Assembly: GCA_900555875.1 (NCBI GenBank)
Contig: USNB01000041.1
Location: 1-9,319, forward strand
Length of the DNA stretch: 9,319 nt
Origin: an uncultured Eubacteriales bacterium
GTDB lineage: Bacteria; Bacillota; Clostridia; Christensenellales; Pumilibacteraceae
Reading direction: 5' to 3'
The notes beneath the pieces are model-generated. The model made no database searches and had not been told where the DNA came from. It was given only the letters and a program-made list of their open reading frames with translations. Each line of letters starts with the position of its first letter. Position 1 is the first letter of the stretch. Of this stretch, positions 1-5,416 are shown piece by piece. A program made the translations under genes and the position numbers.

Positions 1-762
1 ATACTCGAATATGCCGGCAAGGACGATTTCGACGTTCCGTCATATTCGTCGGATTTCCTGCATAAGGACCGCGGATACATAGGCGTGACAAAGGTCATGC
101 CCACCGAAGAGGAAATACGCGCGATACTGAAGAGCACGGGAAAGGTAAAGCCCTCGGACGAGCTGAACTGCGGCACGTGCGGATACGAGACCTGCCGCGA
201 AAAAGCCATCGCCGTGGCGCAGGGCAAGGCGGACATCAACATGTGTCTCCCCTTCCTCATGCAAAAGGCGGAACGCTTTACGGGCAATATACTTGCCAAC
301 ACCCCCAACGGCATAATAGTCGTCAACGAAGATCTCGAAGTGCAGCAGATAAACAAAGCCGCGCTGAAGATGTTCAACATACAGTCCGCCTCGGACATAA
401 TGGGCGACCGCATCGTCCGCATAATGGATCCCCTGCCCTTCCTCGACGTGCTCGACGAGCACAAGCAGGTGCGCGGACGGAGGGAATATTACGCCGAATA
501 CAACAAGTATTTCGATCTCACGATAATACACGACAAAACTTCCCGCATACTGATCGCGATCATACGCGATATCACGGACGAAGAAGAAGAACGGATAAAA
601 AAAGAAAACATCAGCCGCGCGACGGTGGATATCGCGGATAAGGTCGTCGACAAGCAGATGCGCATCGTTCAGGAGATAGCGTCCCTGCTCGGCGAGACCG
701 CCGCGGAGACCAAGATCGCGCTCACGAAGCTCAAGGAGTCGATAGCGCATGAGGACGAATAA
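1..762 (+). CDS. Sensory [FeFe] hydrogenase (HydS-like), C-terminal part with 4Fe-4S and PAS domains; 5' partial
   Basis: The frame is open from base 1, so the gene starts upstream and only its last 253 codons are visible. Numbered from base 1, Cys57, Cys60, Cys65 and Cys82 (CGTCGYETC, then MCLP) form the short four-cysteine iron-sulfur module (FeS/PF04060 type). A PAS domain follows at about residues 88-195 (NTPNGIIVVNEDLEV through IIRDITDEEEE), then a charged helical tail likely to form a coiled coil. In clostridia this order follows the H-cluster domain of PAS-containing group C, putatively sensory, [FeFe] hydrogenases, which are thought to sense H2 or redox state rather than turn over in bulk. 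The H-cluster domain lies outside the window, so the hydrogenase identity is inferred from tail architecture and neighbours. There is no kinase domain. The next gene, a phosphatase overlapping by 14 nt, is the likely output partner. Alternative: another FeS-PAS regulatory protein. Confidence 0.75.
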   Translation: MLEYAGKDDFDVPSYSSDFLHKDRGYIGVTKVMPTEEEIRAILKSTGKVKPSDELNCGTCGYETCREKAIAVAQGKADINMCLPFLMQKAERFTGNILANTPNGIIVVNEDLEVQQINKAALKMFNIQSASDIMGDRIVRIMDPLPFLDVLDEHKQVRGRREYYAEYNKYFDLTIIHDKTSRILIAIIRDITDEEEERIKKENISRATVDIADKVVDKQMRIVQEIASLLGETAAETKIALTKLKESIAHEDE

Positions 763-1930
763 TCTTTGCGCCGACATAGGCTACATGAGCATAAACCACG
801 CCGGCGAAAGCCTGTGCGGCGACCACGTGGAAATGGTGGAAACGGAGGATAAACCGTCCACCGTCATCGTGCTCGCGGACGGACTGGGCAGCGGCGTCAA
901 GGCAAGCATACTCTCCACGCTCACGAGCAAGATAATATCTACGATGATAGCCGCCGGTCTGAAGCTGGAGGACTGCGTGGAAACGATAGCCGCTACGCTG
1001 CCCGTCTGTTCGGTGCGCGGCGTGGCGTACTCCACGTTCACGATCATACGCATCGTAAACAACAGGCGGGCGGAGATAATACAGTACGACAATCCCAAAG
1101 TCATACTGCTCAGGGACGGCGAAAACTTCGAATATCCCGTCACGCAGCTGGACATAGGCGGCAAGCGCATAACGCGGGCGGACATAGCGCTCCGCGAAGG
1201 CGACATCTTCATCGCGATGAGCGACGGAGTGGAGCACGCCGGAGTGGGAGTCAAATACAACTTCGGCTGGAAGCGTTCGGACATAATAGAGTTCATGAAG
1301 ACGTTCGTGCCCGTCGGCTTCACGGCAAAGACTCTGACCAAAATACTCCTCGACGAGTGCGACAGGCTTTACGACGGTCAGCCGGGCGACGACGCCACGG
1401 TATGCACAGTCAGGATACGTCCGCGCGTACAGGTCAACATGATGTTCGGCCCTCCCGCCGACCGCTCGGATACCAACCGCATGCTGTCGCTGTTCTTTTC
1501 CAAAGACGGAAAGCATATAGTATGCGGCGGCACGACGAGCACCATCGCCGCCGAATATCTCGGCAAGCCGCTCGTGCCCGATCTCGAATATCTCGATCCG
1601 GAGATACCGCCTACCGCCACGATAGATGGCGTGGATCTCGTGACCGAAGGAGTCATAACCGTCAGCCGCGTACTGGAATACGCTAAAAACTACACGGGGC
1701 CGAACAGCGACTACGAAAAGTGGAGCTGCGGACAGGACGGCGCGTCCAAGATAGCGCGCATGCTGTTCGAGGACGCCACCGACATAGCATTCTTCGTCGG
1801 AAGAGCGGTCAACCCCGCCCACCAGAACCCCAACCTCCCCATCAACTTCAACATCAAAATGCGGCTCGTCGAAGAGCTGAGCGGCAAACTGCGCGAGATG
1901 GGCAAGCAGGTAAAGGTCGAGTATTTCTGA
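749..1930 (+). CDS. SpoIIE-family (PP2C-type) serine/threonine protein phosphatase
   Basis: A 393-residue cytosolic protein predicted to remove phosphate from Ser/Thr on a partner protein in a metal-dependent reaction. The PP2C/SpoIIE metal-binding motifs appear in order: GD at 24-25, LADGLGSG with Asp44, MSDG with Asp159, and PGDDATV with Asp214/Asp215. The catalytic domain covers about residues 1-222. The remaining 170 residues (from about VNMMFGPPADRSDTNRM) are an extension I cannot assign; its position suggests partner binding. No membrane segment or signal peptide is seen. The ATG at 749 lies inside the last codons of the sensory hydrogenase, giving a 14-nt overlap that implies translational coupling and a stoichiometric partner. 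SpoIIE/PP2C phosphatases are recurrent neighbours of PAS-containing [FeFe] hydrogenases, so a role in H2 or redox signalling is likely. The substrate (anti-sigma antagonist or other phosphoprotein) is not visible. Ile codons are mostly ATA, as in the preceding gene. Confidence 0.88.
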   Translation: MRTNNLCADIGYMSINHAGESLCGDHVEMVETEDKPSTVIVLADGLGSGVKASILSTLTSKIISTMIAAGLKLEDCVETIAATLPVCSVRGVAYSTFTIIRIVNNRRAEIIQYDNPKVILLRDGENFEYPVTQLDIGGKRITRADIALREGDIFIAMSDGVEHAGVGVKYNFGWKRSDIIEFMKTFVPVGFTAKTLTKILLDECDRLYDGQPGDDATVCTVRIRPRVQVNMMFGPPADRSDTNRMLSLFFSKDGKHIVCGGTTSTIAAEYLGKPLVPDLEYLDPEIPPTATIDGVDLVTEGVITVSRVLEYAKNYTGPNSDYEKWSCGQDGASKIARMLFEDATDIAFFVGRAVNPAHQNPNLPINFNIKMRLVEELSGKLREMGKQVKVEYF

Positions 1931-1980
1931 TAGCAGGACAAAATATCAAAGAACATAAACGAAAGGAATCAGGAGTTAGT

Positions 1981-3426
1981 ATGAGAAAGTTCGATACCAA
2001 AGTCCAATACCTCAAGTACAAGGTACTGCGCGCCGTAGCGCGCCACGCATGGAAGGGCGATCTGCTCGAAAAGCTGATCGATATCCCCAAGGAGATCGTT
2101 CCCGGCGGCACGCCTACCATGCGCTGCTGCGTATATAAGGAGCGCGCGATCCTCGCAGAACGCGTCAAGATCGCGATGGGCGGAGATCCGACCAATCCCA
2201 ACGTCATCGAAGTCATCGATATAGCGTGCGACGAGTGCCCCGCATCCGGCTATTCGGTCACCGACGCATGCCGCGGCTGCCTCGCCCATCGCTGCGAGGA
2301 CGTCTGCCCCAAAGACGCGATCACGTTCGACGACCAGCACAAAGCGCACATCGACAAGCAGAAGTGTATCAACTGCGGTCGCTGCGCACAGGCATGCCAA
2401 TACTCGGCGATAATCAACCGCAAGCGTCCCTGCGAGAACGCCTGCAAGATCAAAGCCATCAGTATGGCGGAAGGCGGCGAAGCCAAAATAGACAACAACA
2501 AGTGCATATCCTGCGGCGCATGCGTTTATCAGTGCCCGTTCGGAGCGATAGCGGACAAATCGTATATCCTCAACGTCATCGACATGCTGAAGAAAAGCGA
2601 CGGCAACGAAAAATATAAAGTATATGCCGTCATCGCTCCCAGCATCGCGAGCAATTTCACCTATGCCAAGCTCGGACAGGTAGTCACCGGCATAGAAAAG
2701 CTGGGATTCTTCCACACCGTCGAGGCCGCACTCGGCGCGGATATGGTCGCGTGGGAAGAATGCAAGGAGCTGTCAGAAAAAGGATTCCTCACCAGCTCGT
2801 GCTGCCCCGCGTTCGTGGACTACATCCATAAATCCTTCCCCAAGATGATACCGCACATCTCGCACAATCTCTCCCCCGCCGCAATGATCGCGAAGTACAT
2901 GAAGGAGACGGACCCCAAGTGCAAGATAGTGTTTATCGGACCCTGCACCGCGAAGAAGATGGAAGTCAAGCTCGATCACGTCAGACCGTATATAGACAGC
3001 GCGATAACTTTCGAGGAGCTTCAGGCGCTGTTCGACAGCCGCGACATAGACCTCACGACGCTGGAGGAAAGCGTGCTCGATAACGCCTCCTATTTCGGAA
3101 GGATATTCGCGAGAAGCGGCGGCGTTTCGGACGCGGTCGCGCAGGCGATAAAGGAACGCGGTCTCGATTTCGAAGTCAAAGCCGTTCCCTGCGACGGTAT
3201 CGAACAGTGTAAAGCCGCGCTGCTCAAAGCTCAGGTCGGCAAACCCGACGGCAACTTCATCGAAGGAATGGCGTGCGTCGGAGGCTGCATAGGCGGCGCG
3301 GGATGTCTCACCCACGAGGCGAAGAACAAAGCCGATATAGACAAGTACGGTCGTCAGGCGCTGGAAAAGAATATCTCGGACGCTATAAGCGTATACAATA
3401 TCGGAAAGGACAACGCCGAGGGCTGA
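1981..3426 (+). CDS. [FeFe] hydrogenase, group B-like, monomeric
   Basis: A 481-residue iron hydrogenase (2H+ + 2e- <-> H2), probably cytosolic and ferredoxin-linked. RCCVYKERAI (Cys49-Cys50) is typical of the group B N-terminus. A cysteine-rich region (Cys83, 86, 97, 100, 105, 109) precedes two ferredoxin-type 4Fe-4S motifs (Cys129/132/135/139 and Cys175/178/181/185), with an extra Cys151/Cys155 pair between them. The H-cluster domain has all three loops: SSCCPAF with Cys274-Cys275, GPCTAKKME with Cys322 and Glu328, and MACVGGCIGGAG with Cys432 and Cys436. The four H-cluster ligands should be Cys275, 322, 432 and 436, and Cys274 is the proton-relay cysteine. Both lie in loops that differ from the group A consensus (TSCCPGW, MPCxxKxxE). 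The start at 1981 follows AGGAG (1971-1975) at 5-nt spacing and lies 50 nt after the phosphatase, so it probably belongs to the same operon. It may produce H2 during fermentation or act with the sensor; direction cannot be read from sequence. No convincing terminator follows it. Confidence 0.93.
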   Translation: MRKFDTKVQYLKYKVLRAVARHAWKGDLLEKLIDIPKEIVPGGTPTMRCCVYKERAILAERVKIAMGGDPTNPNVIEVIDIACDECPASGYSVTDACRGCLAHRCEDVCPKDAITFDDQHKAHIDKQKCINCGRCAQACQYSAIINRKRPCENACKIKAISMAEGGEAKIDNNKCISCGACVYQCPFGAIADKSYILNVIDMLKKSDGNEKYKVYAVIAPSIASNFTYAKLGQVVTGIEKLGFFHTVEAALGADMVAWEECKELSEKGFLTSSCCPAFVDYIHKSFPKMIPHISHNLSPAAMIAKYMKETDPKCKIVFIGPCTAKKMEVKLDHVRPYIDSAITFEELQALFDSRDIDLTTLEESVLDNASYFGRIFARSGGVSDAVAQAIKERGLDFEVKAVPCDGIEQCKAALLKAQVGKPDGNFIEGMACVGGCIGGAGCLTHEAKNKADIDKYGRQALEKNISDAISVYNIGKDNAEG

Positions 3427-3469
3427 AGAATTTCGGCAACAAAAAACACGGTTCTTTGTCCGCAAACAA

Positions 3470-3498
3470 TTGACAACGGACCGAAAATAGAGTAAAAT
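3470..3498 (+). promoter_or_regulatory. Strong sigma-70/sigma-A type promoter of the tRNA-Pro gene
   Basis: A consensus -35 TTGACA (3470-3475) and -10 TAAAAT (3493-3498) are separated by exactly 17 nt. Transcription should start near 3505, about 40 nt before the mature tRNA. This gives the tRNA its own transcription independent of the hydrogenase operon. Confidence 0.85.
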
Positions 3499-3508
3499 AT
3501 CATTCGTA

Positions 3509-3538
3509 ACTGCCGATCCGCACATGCGGAACGGCAGT
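3509..3538 (+). other. Hairpin in the tRNA-Pro 5' leader
   Basis: ACTGCCG (3509-3515) pairs with CGGCAGT (3532-3538), and inside it CCGC pairs with GCGG around an ACAT loop, with a small AT/AA internal loop between the two stems. It lies between the predicted transcription start and the mature 5' end at 3544. It is probably a 5' leader stem that helps RNase P or other processing; this role is inferred. Confidence 0.5.
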
Positions 3539-3543
3539 CGCGT

Positions 3544-3620
3544 CGAGGCGTAGCGCAGTCCGGTAGCGCGCATGGTTCGGGACCATGAGGTCGCAAGTTC
3601 AAGTCTTGTCGCCTCGACCA
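3544..3620 (+). tRNA. tRNA-Pro (anticodon CGG), CCA encoded
   Basis: A complete cloverleaf can be drawn. Acceptor CGAGGCG (3544-3550) pairs with CGCCTCG (3610-3616), followed by discriminator A and encoded CCA (3618-3620). The D stem is GCGC/GCGC with loop AGTCCGGTA. Anticodon stem CATGG/CCATG carries loop TTCGGGA, so the anticodon is CGG and it reads the Pro codon CCG. The variable loop is AGGTC. T stem GCAAG/CTTGT (one G-U) carries loop TTCAAGT. The C1-G72 pair and the UUCGGGA loop are typical of bacterial tRNA-Pro. Confidence 0.95.
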
Positions 3621-3626
3621 AAAACA

Positions 3627-3660
3627 AAAATACGCGTGAACACGTTCACGCGTATTTTCT
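3627..3660 (+). terminator. Rho-independent terminator after tRNA-Pro, probably bidirectional
   Basis: A perfect 14-bp stem (3627-3640 with 3645-3658; core TACGCGTGAA/TTCACGCGTA) closes a CACG loop. The plus strand continues TTTTCTGCTTTT. Read on the minus strand, the same hairpin is followed by TTTTTGTTTTT, a better U-tract, so it could also stop leftward transcription coming from the structured region 3691-4215. It is also the centre of the larger palindrome described at 3666-3690. Confidence 0.8.
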
Positions 3661-3665
3661 GCTTT

Positions 3666-3690
3666 TGGTCGGGTGCCAAGACTTGAACTT
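3666..3690 (-). repeat. Inverted partial copy of a tRNA 3' end (T-arm, acceptor strand, CCA)
   Basis: The minus strand reads AAGTTCAAGTCTTG then GCACCCGACCA. The first 14 nt are identical to the T-arm of the neighbouring tRNA-Pro (3595-3608). The remainder resembles an acceptor 3' strand ending in discriminator A and CCA, but is one nucleotide short for a proper tRNA. No D-arm or anticodon arm lies next to it, so it is not a functional tRNA gene. It sits exactly symmetric to 3595-3620 about the terminator centre (3642.5), so the tRNA 3' half, the terminator and this copy make one imperfect palindrome with 46-nt arms. Confidence 0.7.
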
Positions 3691-3742
3691 ACATCCCGTT
3701 TTATTGCGCCCACGCAAAGCAGGGCGCAATAAAACGGGATGT
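3691..3742. repeat. Perfect 21-bp inverted repeat (hairpin)
   Basis: The arm at 3691-3711 (begins ACATCCCG, ends GCGCCC) is perfectly complementary to 3722-3742, around the 10-nt spacer ACGCAAAGCA. It abuts the inverted tRNA fragment with no gap. No T-tract follows on either side, so it is not a typical terminator. It starts the gene-less structured stretch between tRNA-Pro and the response-regulator gene. Confidence 0.8.
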
Positions 3743-3744
3743 TT

Positions 3745-3822
3745 CGTTAAGACGCAAACCTTTTCCTTGCGCACCGCTTTTATCCTTGCGCACGCGCAAG
3801 GGCGGTGCGCTTCGTCTAAACG
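3745..3822. repeat. Nested inverted repeats (long bulged hairpin)
   Basis: Outer arms CGTTAAGACG (3745-3754) and CGTCTAAACG (3813-3822) pair at 9 of 10 positions. Inside, GCGCACCGC (3769-3777) pairs with GCGGTGCGC (3802-3810), and CCTTGCGC (3784-3791) pairs with GCGCAAGG (3794-3801), leaving TTTTAT as a bulge. Part of the left arm (3767-3791) reappears inverted at 4191-4215. Confidence 0.6.
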
Positions 3823-3848
3823 CAAACGCTATCGTCTTTTTGGTCTAT

Positions 3849-3934
3849 AAGCGCGTTTTCGGGGTGCCGCAGGATCACCTAGTCGGCACCCAACCGCAAG
3901 GCGCAAAATGCGCCTTGCTCCGAGAAACGCGCTT
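3849..3934. repeat. Predicted three-way junction: outer stem with two hairpin arms
   Basis: The outer stem AAGCGCGTTT (3849-3858) with AAACGCGCTT (3925-3934) encloses two perfect hairpins. One is GGGTGCCG (3862-3869) with CGGCACCC (3884-3891) and a 14-nt loop. The other is GCAAGGCGCA (3896-3905) with TGCGCCTTGC (3909-3918) and an AAA loop. The fold is the same on either strand. It may be part of a structured RNA or a folded mobile repeat. I do not recognise a named RNA family in it. Confidence 0.55.
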
Positions 3935-4006
3935 CTATCATCAAAAATACGATGCATTTGCTGCGAATTCTGTAAAACGGCTCCGTTAGTTTCCCGCATA
4001 AAATGG

Positions 4007-4032
4007 ACGCGCACGTCGGGGACGTGACGCGT
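4007..4032. repeat. GC-rich hairpin
   Basis: ACGCGCACGTC (4007-4017) pairs with GACGTGACGCGT (4021-4032) around a GGG loop, with one bulged A. It is followed by an AT-rich stretch (TATTTTATAAATTTA) that is not a clean U-tract, so terminator function is doubtful. The interval 3935-4006 shows only a minor AACGG/CCGTT stem. Confidence 0.45.
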
Positions 4033-4072
4033 TAGTATTTTATAAATTTACGAGCAAAGCGAGTCCAATATG

Positions 4073-4136
4073 CCTTCCCTAATTGCCTTAGGGAAGGTGG
4101 CGAGCACTAAGCCTCCTATAGAGGCGGCTGCGAGCC
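4073..4136. repeat. MITE-like palindromic intergenic repeat
   Basis: CCTTCCCTAA (4073-4082) pairs perfectly with TTAGGGAAGG (4088-4097). It is followed by GGTGGCGAGC, a small stem GCCTC/GAGGC (4111-4115, 4121-4125) and GGCT/AGCC (4126-4129, 4133-4136). From memory, this style (a CCTTCCC palindrome, GGTGGC, then GGATGAGTGGAGTGAGACT) resembles short non-coding repeats scattered between genes in Clostridia. That resemblance has not been checked here. No transposase or reading frame is associated. Confidence 0.45.
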
Positions 4137-4190
4137 GGATGAGTGGAGTGAGACTGTTATAAAGAAGTCGGATAAAAACAGCTCGTCAGG

Positions 4191-4215
4191 GCGCAAGGAT
4201 AAAAGCGGCGCGCAA
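4191..4215. repeat. 25-nt repeat, inverted partner of 3767-3791
   Basis: GCGCAAGGATAAAAGCGG at 4191-4208 and the following seven bases match the reverse complement of 3767-3791 at 24 of 25 positions. The single difference is C versus T near position 19. The two copies face each other across 399 nt and bracket most of the hairpin-rich stretch, as the ends of an inserted element or the closing helix of a long RNA would. Confidence 0.6.
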
Positions 4216-4224
4216 AATAGCAGA

Positions 4225-4252
4225 TTTCGGCGAAAAACCGACCTGTTTCGCC
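4225..4252 (+). promoter_or_regulatory. Predicted LytTR operator upstream of the regulator/kinase operon
   Basis: Direct repeat TTTCGGC (4225-4231), 14 nt, TTTCGCC (4246-4252): a 21-bp start-to-start period, two helical turns, as known for LytTR-domain binding sites. It ends exactly 7 nt before the predicted -35 box. The same arrangement is found in front of the GH3 gene, which makes autoregulation by the LytTR protein encoded just downstream likely. The sequence also contains GGCGAAA...TTTCGCC followed by TTTTT, so a terminator hairpin is an alternative reading. Confidence 0.6.
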
Positions 4253-4259
4253 TTTTTGC

Positions 4260-4289
4260 TTGCTTAAAACGTATAAATGGGTGTATTAT
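4260..4289 (+). promoter_or_regulatory. Predicted promoter of the response regulator/kinase operon
   Basis: TTGCTT (4260-4265) and TATTAT (4284-4289) are 18 nt apart, with the operator repeat 7 nt upstream. The imperfect -35 and slightly long spacer fit a promoter that needs an activator. The leader to the ATG at 4418 is about 120 nt and shows no riboswitch I recognise. Confidence 0.5.
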
Positions 4290-4417
4290 GATTAAGTTAA
4301 AGTATGATCGTTTTGTCTTCGGCGTATCGTTATGCGCATACTGCCGGAGGAGGTATTTGCCGCCGCGCGAGTGACGGGATACGGGCAACGGATGGATAAT
4401 GGTCGGGAGGGGAAATC

Positions 4418-5416
4418 ATGTTCAGAGCGGCTATAATCGAGGATCAGGAATCCGACAGGCGTGCTTTGGAGAGCTATCTTTCACGCTATGCGAAAGAGAG
4501 CGGGATGGAGATCCGCGCGGATACGTTCGATCGCGCGGAGCCGTTTATCGGCGGGTATAAACCGATCTACGACGTCATTTTCATGGATATCATGCTGCCG
4601 TATATGAACGGCATGGAAGCGGCGGAGCAGCTGCGTAAGCTGGACGAAAACGTTCCGCTCATTTTCGTTACGGACATGGCTCAATACGCGGTGCGCGGAT
4701 ATCGCGTCGGGGCGATGGACTATTTTCTGAAACCCGTGTCGTATTACGATCTGAAGCTGCGCATGGACAAGCTGCGGCTGTCGAGCACCGCGAGATCGTC
4801 CCCGATCGTGATACATCTGCCGGGCGAGGGCGATATAGTCATGACGGCTCAGGACATCAAATATATCGAGATCATGGACAAGCGCGTGACGTATCACACG
4901 GTAAAGGGCGATTACGAGGCGCGCGGTCCCGGGCTGAAGAAGATAGAAGACGAGCTTGCTTCGCAGGGTTTTTGCAGGTGCAGTTCGAGCTATCTTGTGA
5001 ATCTGCGCTGGTGCCGCGAGGTATCCGGCGACGAAGTTACTGTGGACAGGACGCGGCTCAAGATCAGCCGCGGCATGAAAAAGGACTTTGTGACGCGCCT
5101 GTCCGATGCGCTGGCGGGAGCCGTCAACATTCGTGAGGGGGGGGGGGAATATGATAAAGATCATCATGCGTATATGGATGGACTGCAGTTTTCCCTTGCT
5201 GTTTTCGCTCGGTACGTTTCTCGTCTGCTGCCGTATGCCCGGACGGAAGTTCCGCAATGCGCGGCTCATCATTTCGCCGTTGTTCCTCACCGCGGTGTAT
5301 GCGATCCTTGCGGAGGCGGAGCGTCTGCTCGGCGGCAGTCTGTTCATACTCATCGGCGGCGGAAAGTTCATGTTCGTGTATATCCTTATGATGTTTGCAG
5401 TCGTCTGGTGCTATGA
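4418..5416 (+). CDS. LytTR-family response regulator (AgrA/ComE type), reading frame altered at its 3' end by a poly-G tract
   Basis: A cytosolic DNA-binding response regulator. The receiver domain (about residues 1-120) has the acidic pair Glu8/Asp9, the phospho-acceptor Asp57 in FMDIMLP, Thr85 and Lys105 in LKPVSYYD. A LytTR DNA-binding domain follows at about residues 130-236 (DIKYIEIMDKRVTYH, FCRCSSSYLVNL). GGGAGGGG (4405-4412) lies 5 nt before the ATG. Homology-like sequence ends at about residue 240 (VNIRE). The frame then passes through 11 G residues (5137-5147) and runs 92 further codons, a few glycines and then an out-of-frame reading of the kinase gene. That tail is Arg/His-rich and has no domain character. 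With 9 or 12 Gs the protein would stop at TGA 4 nt into the kinase ATGA, at about 244-245 residues, the usual family length. With 10 Gs it would fuse in frame to the kinase. It probably controls itself and the downstream GH3 gene through the TTTCGSC repeats. Confidence 0.9.
   Translation: MFRAAIIEDQESDRRALESYLSRYAKESGMEIRADTFDRAEPFIGGYKPIYDVIFMDIMLPYMNGMEAAEQLRKLDENVPLIFVTDMAQYAVRGYRVGAMDYFLKPVSYYDLKLRMDKLRLSSTARSSPIVIHLPGEGDIVMTAQDIKYIEIMDKRVTYHTVKGDYEARGPGLKKIEDELASQGFCRCSSSYLVNLRWCREVSGDEVTVDRTRLKISRGMKKDFVTRLSDALAGAVNIREGGGEYDKDHHAYMDGLQFSLAVFARYVSRLLPYARTEVPQCAAHHFAVVPHRGVCDPCGGGASARRQSVHTHRRRKVHVRVYPYDVCSRLVL
5137..5147 (+). repeat. 11-nt poly-G tract at the regulator/kinase junction
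   Basis: Eleven consecutive G residues lie over the last sensible codons of the response regulator, 3 nt before the kinase ATG at 5151, and also act as its purine-rich ribosome binding site. Long G runs are prone to slipped-strand mispairing in vivo and to miscounting during sequencing. The three length classes give three different regulator products. Confidence 0.9.

Noticed and set aside
3431..3437. A single TTTCGGC upstream of the tRNA promoter
   Set aside because: There is no partner 21 bp on either side. Single copies also occur inside genes (for example 5274 and 6329), so it is background.
3441..3460. Weak hairpin after the hydrogenase (ACAAAAAAC/GTTCTTTGT) as its terminator
   Set aside because: AT-rich stem with a mismatch and no T-tract. 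The operon may read into the tRNA and stop at 3627-3660.
3595..3690. Inverted tRNA end as a phage or island attachment site
   Set aside because: Integration at a tRNA 3' end produces direct repeats. This copy is inverted and no integrase or mobile gene is present in the window.
3829..4014. Short frames on both strands within the hairpin-rich stretch (for example a 61-codon minus-strand frame)
   Set aside because: They cross strong inverted repeats, lack ribosome binding sites and have no recognisable protein character.
4229..4257. GGCGAAA...TTTCGCC followed by TTTTT read as a rho-independent terminator
   Set aside because: The inverted repeat arises because the direct-repeat unit TTTCGGCGAAA is itself nearly palindromic. 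The 21-bp pair and the 7-nt distance to -35 match the GH3 upstream region, so the operator reading explains it better. Terminator function is not excluded.
4288..4374. A 28-codon frame starting MIKLKYDRF with CAYC, considered as a signal peptide precursor for the kinase
   Set aside because: No ribosome binding site; the ATG overlaps the predicted -10 box; no AgrD-like features and no processing gene nearby.
4332..4436. A 34-codon leader frame overlapping the response-regulator start
   Set aside because: No Shine-Dalgarno sequence before its ATG and no attenuation-like codon run, so it is most likely chance.
5106..5150. Earlier in-frame ATG for the kinase at 5106
   Set aside because: It has no ribosome binding site, lies inside the LytTR domain codons and depends on the exact length of the G-run. 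The ATG at 5151 follows the purine-rich tract directly.
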